Shown here in pieces: positions 57,399 to 64,000 of a DNA stretch of 64,000 nt. Under the pieces are notes generated by a model. The model saw nothing but the letters and a program-made list of their open reading frames with translations. It had not been told where the DNA came from and made no database searches. Origin of the DNA: Phenylobacterium sp. RIFCSPHIGHO2_01_FULL_69_31 (GTDB lineage Bacteria > Pseudomonadota > Alphaproteobacteria > Caulobacterales > Caulobacteraceae); contig NZ_MHXN01000003.1 of assembly GCF_001824475.1 (NCBI RefSeq), positions 294,834 through 358,833 on the forward strand, given 5' to 3'. Position numbers and translations under genes: made by a program. Positions within the stretch are counted from its first letter, which is position 1; each line of letters begins with the position of its first letter.

Positions 57399-57737
57399 AT
57401 GACCGCCGCCCTCTCCCCCCGGCCCTCCCCAAAGGAAGTCTCGCAGCTGGAAGACAGCGCCCAATCGGCGGCGCGCCTCCTGAAGCTGCTGGCCAGTGAA
57501 CAGCGACTGCTGCTGCTGTGCCGCCTGGTCGAGGGAGAGGTATCGGTGGGCGTATTGGCCGAACATGCCAGGCTGGCCCCGTCCGCCGCCTCGCAGCACC
57601 TCGCCAAAATGCGGGCCGAGGGTCTGGTGGCGACCCGTCGCGAAGCTCAGACCATCTACTACCGGCTGGACGATCCGGCGGCAGTCCGGGTCCTGGACAC
57701 CCTGTGCGACATCTACGGCGCTCCGGCGGCCCGCTAG
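57399..57737 (+). CDS. ArsR-family regulator (second, SqrR/BigR-related)
   Basis: LLASEQRLLLLCRLVEGEVSVGVLAEHARLAPSAASQHLAKMRAEGLVATRREAQTIYYRL. Confidence 0.92.
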   Translation: MTAALSPRPSPKEVSQLEDSAQSAARLLKLLASEQRLLLLCRLVEGEVSVGVLAEHARLAPSAASQHLAKMRAEGLVATRREAQTIYYRLDDPAAVRVLDTLCDIYGAPAAR

Positions 57738-58519
57738 AAACCGAGCGCCCGCCAGGCGACGTAGGCGGCGACCGACAGGACCAGGCCGGCGAAGAGGCGT
57801 CGGGCGAGCACGACCCGGCCCGCGAGTAGGGCGGCGCCGCGCACGCCCAGGGCCCCACCGCCCAGGCCACCGAGGATGAAGATCCCCGCGACGGGCCAGT
57901 TCACCTGGTCCGACAGGGCATAGTTCAGCGACGTGGCCGCGCCGAATACCGACACCGACAGGAGCGAGGACGCCGCCGCATTGGCGAGGGTCATGCCCGT
58001 CGCGGCCATCAGCCCGGGCACGATCAGGAAGCCACCGCCGATTACGAAGAAGCCTGCCGCCAGGCCCGTAAGCACGCCAAGCGGGGCCAGCTTCATCATC
58101 AGCGGCAGGGTGATCCGAACGTTCGGATCCCCCTCGGACCTAGGGCTCCGCAGCATGGAGAGCGCGATGGCCGCCATCGCCGCGGCGAAGAACAGCAGCA
58201 GCCTTTGCCCATCGACCGCCTTCGCGAGGCTCGATCCCAGGAACGAGCCTAGCAGGCCCGCGCCCGCGAACACGGTCGCGCAGGGCCATTTGACCCGGCC
58301 CCCGCGACCGTGGCCGAGAAGGTTGATCGCCGCATTGACTGCGACGGCTGCAGCCGAGGTCCCGATCGCCACGTGAGGGTCGCGGACGCCCACGACATAC
58401 AGCAGCAGCGGCGTCGCCAGGACCGATCCTCCGCCGCCGAACAGGCCCAGCAGCGCGCCGACCAGGGCGCCGCTCATCAAGGCCGAGACGAGCATGAAGA
58501 CGGACATGGTGGGGATCAC
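57734..58519 (-). CDS. TauE/SafE-family sulfite exporter-like membrane protein
   Basis: ALVGALLGLFGGGGSVLATPLLLYVVGVRDPHVAIGTSAAAVAVNA; stop codon overlaps convergent arsR stop. Confidence 0.92.
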   Translation of the reverse strand: MIPTMSVFMLVSALMSGALVGALLGLFGGGGSVLATPLLLYVVGVRDPHVAIGTSAAAVAVNAAINLLGHGRGGRVKWPCATVFAGAGLLGSFLGSSLAKAVDGQRLLLFFAAAMAAIALSMLRSPRSEGDPNVRITLPLMMKLAPLGVLTGLAAGFFVIGGGFLIVPGLMAATGMTLANAAASSLLSVSVFGAATSLNYALSDQVNWPVAGIFILGGLGGGALGVRGAALLAGRVVLARRLFAGLVLSVAAYVAWRALGF

Positions 58520-58531
58520 CGATCAGGCTTG

Positions 58532-58555
58532 TATATGCATATATTCGCATATATG
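58532..58555. promoter_or_regulatory. Nested AT-rich palindromes between tauE-like and persulfide dioxygenase genes, candidate ArsR/SqrR operator
   Basis: TATATGCATATA (58532-58543) and CATATAT-TCGC-ATATATG (58538-58555), both perfect. Confidence 0.6.
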
Positions 58556-58588
58556 TTATCTCCCGCCGATGCAACCCGGGAGTTTCCG

Positions 58589-59533
58589 ATGCGCGACCTG
58601 ACCGCCCCACCCGACCCCGCCGCTATGCGCGCCGTCGCGATCGTCGAGGCTGCGCGCGCCGATTCAAGCCGGCGTCCCCAGGTGAAGGCTTTCTTCGACG
58701 AGGACACCTTCACGGTCAGCTATGTGGTCCGGGACCCGGGCTCGACCGCCTGCGCCATCATCGACAGCGTGCTGGACTACGACCCCGCGTCGGGCCGCAC
58801 CTCGCATGCCTCCGCGGACGGGGTGGCGGCCTACGTCCGGGCGGAAGGCCTCGACGTGGTCTGGCAGTTGGAGACCCACGCCCACGCCGATCACCTGTCG
58901 GCCGCACCCTATCTGCAGTCGGCCCTGGGCGGCCGGCTGGCGATCGGCGCGCAGATCGTGCGGGTCCAAGACACGTTCGGAAAGCTGTTCAACGCCGGCC
59001 CCGCCTTCGCGCGGGACGGGCGGCAGTTCGACCACCTGTTCCAGGACGGCGAGAGCTTCGGCCTCGGCGGGCTTGAGGCCATTGCCCTGCACGTCCCCGG
59101 CCATACGCCCGCCTGCCTGGCCTATGTCATCGGCGATGCCGTCTTCGTCGGCGACACGCTGTTCATGCCGGACTATGGCACCGCGCGCTGCGACTTCCCG
59201 GGAGGCGACGCGGCGACCCTGTACCGCTCGATCCAGCGCCTGCTGGCGCTGCCCGACGCGACCCGCGTCTTCCTGTGCCACGACTACAAGGCGCCGGGGC
59301 GCACCGAGTTCGTCTGGGAAACCACCATCGGCGATCAGCGGCGCGACAACATCCACGTGCACGCTGGCGTCAGCGAAGCCGAATTCGTGGCGCTGCGTGA
59401 GGCCCGGGACCGGTCGCTCGACATGCCGCGCCTGATCCTGCCCTCGGTGCAGGTGAACATGCGCGGAGGGCGCATGCCGGAGCCAGAAGACAACGGCGTC
59501 CGCTACCTGAAGATCCCGCTCGACGCGGTGTGA
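58589..59533 (+). CDS. Persulfide dioxygenase/Blh-type metallo-beta-lactamase-fold protein (ETHE1 family)
   Basis: LETHAHADHLSAAPYLQ; HVPGHTPACLAYVIGDAVFVGDTLFMPDYGTARCDFPGGDA. Confidence 0.93.
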   Translation: MRDLTAPPDPAAMRAVAIVEAARADSSRRPQVKAFFDEDTFTVSYVVRDPGSTACAIIDSVLDYDPASGRTSHASADGVAAYVRAEGLDVVWQLETHAHADHLSAAPYLQSALGGRLAIGAQIVRVQDTFGKLFNAGPAFARDGRQFDHLFQDGESFGLGGLEAIALHVPGHTPACLAYVIGDAVFVGDTLFMPDYGTARCDFPGGDAATLYRSIQRLLALPDATRVFLCHDYKAPGRTEFVWETTIGDQRRDNIHVHAGVSEAEFVALREARDRSLDMPRLILPSVQVNMRGGRMPEPEDNGVRYLKIPLDAV

Positions 59534-59565
59534 GCCACAGGAGGCAAGCCGCCAGCCCGCCCCGG

Positions 59566-62295
59566 TCAGTCCGCCACGGCGGGACCGTACTGCAGGCCGT
59601 TGAAGAGGAACTTGAAGGCGGCGTGGGACTGGGCGCGCTGGGCGACTTCCGGGCCCATCAGGAAGAGCTTGCCCTTGCCCACATCCATATCCACCACCGC
59701 ACCGGCTCCGGCCAACTTCTCCTGACCGACCGCCCAGCCGCTGCGCAAGACGTCGCCTTTCGGATACCAGGCGGCGCGGGTCCCTACCCCGGGCGCGAAG
59801 GCCGGACTGCGGTCGAAGAAGACGGCCATGGTCGCGGGCGCGCCGTAGGCGAGCGGCTGGCTGTTGTCGACCGAGACCTCCAACAGGGAGCCGGGAATGT
59901 AGAAGTCGTTGCGGGGCAAGGGCTTGCCGTCGGCGCCGTTCAGCGCGCTGGGCGCGGCGACGCCGACCATCTCGGCCAGGCGGGTGGAGTTGCCGATAGC
60001 CACCACCGCCCCGCCCGATCGCAGGAAGGCGGCAAGCTGAGGCGCGGTCTTGTCCTTGCTGATCTCTCCCAGCCAGGCGCGGAACTCGGCCGGGATATCC
60101 TCGGGCTTCGGCTGCCGGCCGTAACCGCCCCCTTCGTCGCTGCCCAAGACGTTGTTGGCGAAGACCAAGACGTCGAAGTCCTTGCCGAGGTCGCCGGCGT
60201 CGAGGCGCTGGGGATAGACGACGGTGTAGTCGAACTCGTACTGCTCCATCAGCCAGCGGGTCCAGCCGGCCGGCATGTTGCCGCCGTAGCGGTCCACCAC
60301 GCCGACGCGGACCGGCTTCAGCTTGAGCTTCTCGCCCGCAGGCGCCGCCGACATCGCATGGACGGTGAGGCCCAGGTCGTGGGCCGCGGTCTGCACGATG
60401 ACCCGGTTGGCGGGGGTCGCCGGAATCCACAGTGCGCCCGGCGCCAGGGTCCTGCCGCCCACCTTGGCGGGCGCCTTCAGCCAATAGACGCCCTGCCCCG
60501 CCTTCAGCAGCCGGTTGGACAGGATGAAGCTGTCGTTGGTCTCGTGGCTGACCAGGTACCCCGCGCGGCCCGAGCCGACGATCCGGCCCGGCGGCGGCGC
60601 CATGACGTCAGCGACCGGCTCGAACGGGCCGTCGAAGCCGTCGAGCACGCGGTCGAACTTCACGCCCATCTGCAGGGCCAAGGTGTAGCCGGTGGAATCG
60701 TAGGGCGGGATCGGCGGGCCGCCGGGATAGGCGAAGTCGTGCGGGTGGTCCTGGGGCTCGAACATGTCGAGCACGTGGGGCCGGTAGGCCTGGTCGGCCT
60801 TCACCACGTACGAGCCCGCGGGATAGGCGCGGCCGGCGACGGCGAATGGCTTGGTCGCCCGGTGGACGTCAACGCCCGTCTTGATCAGGGCGTTCAGGAA
60901 CTTCACCGCCGTCGGCAGGTCGGCCTGGTCCGCCGGGATGATGTAGCCGCGGGGATCGCGCCGGGCGGGATCCTGCAGCACGGTCTTGTAGAGTTCGGGA
61001 TCCAGGCCGGCGGTGCGGCCGGAGCCGACCAACGGCTTGCCCTTGGCGGCGGCCTCGAGGGCCTCGATCCGCTTCGGCGTGATCGTCCAGCTGTCCTGGC
61101 GCCCGCGCCGGATCGAGTTGTCGCCCATCCGCCAGATGTTCAGCAGCAGGCGCTCGCGATTGCGGGAGGCGTAGTCCAGCACTGCGCGGTTCAGGCTCAG
61201 CGAATAGTCGATCGACTGGCGGAAGCGCCACGGCTGCGGCGCGATGGGCGCCGGCAGGTCGTTGCGGGCGATCTGGTTCCGCGCCACCAGCGGGATGGCC
61301 ATGGGCGTGGGGTGGCCGGTGATCTCGGTCAGCAGGCCCACGGCGTTGTGGAAGTAGGTGACCGAGCGCTCCATCCCGTTGTTCCAGGTGGAATAGGTGG
61401 CGCCGCTGCGCATCGTCGACCCCGCCTTGCCCTCGCTGATCAGCCGGCTGTGCATCGCCGCGCCGACCTCGCTCAGGGTCGACATCACCAGGGGGTCGTA
61501 ATTGTAGTTGAAGGGGTCGCGGAACGGCGGCACGAACACCACCGTCCCGCCCGGCGCGGTCTGGTGGTGGTTGTAGATGATCTGGGGGAACCACTCTCGG
61601 AAGAAGATCCGATTGACGTTGGTCGTCTCCTTCATCGCAGACATGTAGTAGTCGCGATTGTTGTCGTGGCCGATGTACTTCTGGTAGAGCCGCGGCAGGC
61701 TGGAAAACTCGCGCTTCTTCTCGTCCGCGTGGCGCATGTACCAGTTCGACACCAGTTCCATGCCGTCCGGGTTCACCTGGCCGAACAGGATGATGACGTC
61801 GTCCAGGGTCCGCTTCGTCTCGGGGTCGTCCCGGGTCAGCATCTCATGCAACGCGGCGATCAGCGCCTGCGGCGGCACGGTCTCGGTGGCGTGCAGGCCG
61901 CCGTCGATCCAGATGACAGCCTTGCCTTCGGCGGCCAGCGCCTTCGCCTCGGTCTCGCTGACGCCCTCGGCCTTGGCCAGCTTTCGGGCGATCTCGCGGT
62001 AGCGGTCCAGGCGGGCCAGGTTGGCCGGCGAGGAGACGATGGCCATGTACTCGCGCCGACCCTCCTCAGTGGGGCCGATGTCGACCAGCTTCATGCGGTC
62101 GGACTGGCCGGCGACGGTTTTGAAATAGGCTTCGAGCTGCGTGTAGTTGGCCAGGAAGTAGTCGTCGCCGATGTCGTGGCCGAACGCCTCCTTCGGCGAG
62201 GTCACGGGACCGGCCGCCTGGGCGAGCGGCGCCAGCGACATCGACAGCAGCGCGAGCGCTGCGGCGGCGCCTTTGAGCACGCGGTTCAAGCTCAT
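59566..62295 (-). CDS. Secreted M14-family zinc metallopeptidase
   Basis: Signal MSLNRVLKGAAAALALLSMSLAPLAQA; IWIDGGLHATETVP Zn motif; YNHHQTAPGGTVVFVPPF. Confidence 0.88.
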   Translation of the reverse strand: MSLNRVLKGAAAALALLSMSLAPLAQAAGPVTSPKEAFGHDIGDDYFLANYTQLEAYFKTVAGQSDRMKLVDIGPTEEGRREYMAIVSSPANLARLDRYREIARKLAKAEGVSETEAKALAAEGKAVIWIDGGLHATETVPPQALIAALHEMLTRDDPETKRTLDDVIILFGQVNPDGMELVSNWYMRHADEKKREFSSLPRLYQKYIGHDNNRDYYMSAMKETTNVNRIFFREWFPQIIYNHHQTAPGGTVVFVPPFRDPFNYNYDPLVMSTLSEVGAAMHSRLISEGKAGSTMRSGATYSTWNNGMERSVTYFHNAVGLLTEITGHPTPMAIPLVARNQIARNDLPAPIAPQPWRFRQSIDYSLSLNRAVLDYASRNRERLLLNIWRMGDNSIRRGRQDSWTITPKRIEALEAAAKGKPLVGSGRTAGLDPELYKTVLQDPARRDPRGYIIPADQADLPTAVKFLNALIKTGVDVHRATKPFAVAGRAYPAGSYVVKADQAYRPHVLDMFEPQDHPHDFAYPGGPPIPPYDSTGYTLALQMGVKFDRVLDGFDGPFEPVADVMAPPPGRIVGSGRAGYLVSHETNDSFILSNRLLKAGQGVYWLKAPAKVGGRTLAPGALWIPATPANRVIVQTAAHDLGLTVHAMSAAPAGEKLKLKPVRVGVVDRYGGNMPAGWTRWLMEQYEFDYTVVYPQRLDAGDLGKDFDVLVFANNVLGSDEGGGYGRQPKPEDIPAEFRAWLGEISKDKTAPQLAAFLRSGGAVVAIGNSTRLAEMVGVAAPSALNGADGKPLPRNDFYIPGSLLEVSVDNSQPLAYGAPATMAVFFDRSPAFAPGVGTRAAWYPKGDVLRSGWAVGQEKLAGAGAVVDMDVGKGKLFLMGPEVAQRAQSHAAFKFLFNGLQYGPAVAD

Positions 62296-62488
62296 GAGCC
62301 TTCTCCATTCCTCTCGCGCGGACGCCCGGGGTCGGGAAGGCCAGCCCCGATTCCATGCCGCGAAGACGTACGCGGGTCCAGCCCGGGAAGACATTCACGC
62401 GCAAGAGAGTGAACGTTGACAGCGTCAGGCCCGGATCGCATGCTCCCCTCACAGCACCGGCGCCAATGACCGGAGCTACGAGAGAGGG

Positions 62489-64000
62489 ATGGAAACGATG
62501 AAGGCGCTTCTACTCGGGTCGGCCTGCGCGGCGACCCTCGGCGCGGCCGTGCCTGCGTTGGCTCAGACCCCGCCCGTAAACCCCAGGGCGACCGACGTTG
62601 GGGAAGTGATCGTCACCGCGACGCGGCGCAGCGAGCGGCTGCAGGATGTTCCGCTGAGCGTGACCGCCTATTCGCAGGAGGCGCTCACCGCCAAGGGCAT
62701 CGTCGGCTACGAAGGCCTGGCGGTGGAGACGCCGGGCGTGGTGCTGAACCGGCCCAGCGCCAACTTCAACAACTTCACGGCGCGCGGCATCGCGACCAAC
62801 GGCTACGGCGCCAACCTGCAGAGCACCGTAGCGGTCTACATCGACGAGCTCCCGATCTCCACGATCGGCAACACGACCGTCATGGACCCGAACCTCTACG
62901 ACGTGGAGCGGGTGGAATTCCTGCGCGGGCCGCAGGGCACGCTGTTCGGCTCTGGCTCGCTGTCGGGCGCGCTGCGCATCCTGACCCGGAAGCCCGACCT
63001 GACCCAGTTCGACGCCTCGGTCCTGGTCGACTACGGGCTGACGGGCTCGGACTCGCTGCGCCAGCGCTACAACGCGATGGTCAACGTGCCGCTCGTGAAC
63101 GACAAGCTGGCGCTTCGCGCGGTGGGCTTCTACCGCGACGAGGAGGGCTATATCGATAACGTCGGCCTGACCGCGCGGAAGAATTCCAACGACCTCGACG
63201 CCTGGGGTGGCCGGGTGGCGCTACTGTGGAAGCCGACCGACCGGACCTCGGTGAAGCTGCTGGCATCGCGCGAGGTCAGCAAGCCGCGCGACTCCTCGAC
63301 GATCAGCCCGGCCCTGGGCCATGACAAACGCGTGTCGGACAGGCCCGATCTCTTCCAGGGCTGGCTGACCAGCTACAACGCCACCGTCGAGCACCAGTTC
63401 GACGGCGCGCAGTTCACCAGTTCGACCACCTGGTCCGAGTTCAACCAGAAGTTCTACGTCGATCTCGGCGGCACGTTCGGCAACGCGACCGGAAGTCCGC
63501 TCGGCATCGCATTCGGCCTGGACGCCGACGCGTACATGGACACCTTCGTGGAGGAAGCTCGCTTGGCGTCCGATCCGGGAGGCAAGTGGGACTGGGTGAT
63601 CGGCGGCTTCTACCTCGATCGCCGGATCGACGTTGACTACAATTACCGTTCGCGCCCGGACTATCTGGCGCTTCGGGGCTTCACGGGCCTGCCGGACGAA
63701 TACTACCAGCGCTTCGGAAACCACACGAATTCGCAGGAACTCGCCGGCTTCGGCGAGGTGACCTACCGGTTCAGCGATCAGCTGTGGGTGACCGGCGGTC
63801 TTCGGTACGGCGGGTTCGAGGCCCAAACCATTACGGAGGGCGGCTACAACAGCAACTACCTCACCGCCGCCCTGACGCCCGGCTTCCGCGGACCACTGAC
63901 CATCACCCAGGTGGCGCCGGCCGTGGGCGTGAAGGCGAAGGAGACCGGTCCCTCATACAAGATCAGCCTCTCGTACAAGCCGAGTTCGGCCATCACCACC
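62489..64000 (+). CDS. TonB-dependent receptor, truncated by window end
   Basis: METMKALLLGSACAATLGAAVPALAQTPPVNPRATDVGEVIVTATRRSERLQDVPLSVTAYS; open to window end, therefore absent from the ORF track. Confidence 0.92.
   Translation, partial: METMKALLLGSACAATLGAAVPALAQTPPVNPRATDVGEVIVTATRRSERLQDVPLSVTAYSQEALTAKGIVGYEGLAVETPGVVLNRPSANFNNFTARGIATNGYGANLQSTVAVYIDELPISTIGNTTVMDPNLYDVERVEFLRGPQGTLFGSGSLSGALRILTRKPDLTQFDASVLVDYGLTGSDSLRQRYNAMVNVPLVNDKLALRAVGFYRDEEGYIDNVGLTARKNSNDLDAWGGRVALLWKPTDRTSVKLLASREVSKPRDSSTISPALGHDKRVSDRPDLFQGWLTSYNATVEHQFDGAQFTSSTTWSEFNQKFYVDLGGTFGNATGSPLGIAFGLDADAYMDTFVEEARLASDPGGKWDWVIGGFYLDRRIDVDYNYRSRPDYLALRGFTGLPDEYYQRFGNHTNSQELAGFGEVTYRFSDQLWVTGGLRYGGFEAQTITEGGYNSNYLTAALTPGFRGPLTITQVAPAVGVKAKETGPSYKISLSYKPSSAITT

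Noticed and set aside
58664-60484. 606-aa minus-strand ORF spanning persulfide dioxygenase and M14 peptidase
   Set aside because: Overlaps two well-supported genes in the wrong frame.
59530-62412. 960-aa plus-strand ORF antisense to the M14 peptidase
   Set aside because: Antisense artefact; no recognisable domain.

Overview
This 64 kb window is high-GC, gene-dense chromosomal DNA. The gene content (five TonB-dependent receptors, STN-TBDR/FecR/FecI, GH43/GH3, Kdp) looks like a Caulobacteraceae-type alphaproteobacterium (Phenylobacterium/Caulobacter-like); that assignment is inference. I found no tRNA, rRNA, CRISPR, transposase or phage genes. From left to right the modules are: (1) GH43-GH3 glycosidases with aldose 1-epimerase and a LacI-type operator; (2) TetR/GST and an EEP-family protein; (3) a TBDR plus a TolB-like/amidohydrolase gene, next to an ECF sigma-FecR-STN/TBDR-Ntn acylase-secreted protein operon; (4) an MHS/MFS transporter and an RpiR regulator; (5) a probable phosphate-starvation island (HAD phosphatase, TBDR, phospholipase C, PhnDCE-type ABC importer) with Pho-box-like 7-4-7 direct repeats at three promoters; (6) the Kdp K+ ATPase operon with KdpDE, carrying two unlisted overlapping micro-ORFs for small membrane proteins besides KdpF; (7) a cobalamin riboswitch and btuB-btuF-btuC-btuD-cobQ; (8) rubredoxin-TetR divergent from a cytochrome P450; (9) a sulfide/persulfide detoxification island (SQR, SqrR/BigR-like ArsR, rhodanese, persulfide dioxygenase, TauE, DUF2892) that also encodes a complete RND-MFP-TolC efflux system; (10) an M14 metallopeptidase divergent from a truncated TBDR. 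The items most worth follow-up are the kdp micro-ORFs, the shared Pho promoter architecture, the RND pump inside the sulfide locus, and the signalling-coupled acylase operon. All calls come from reading the sequence and remembered family motifs; no searches were run.
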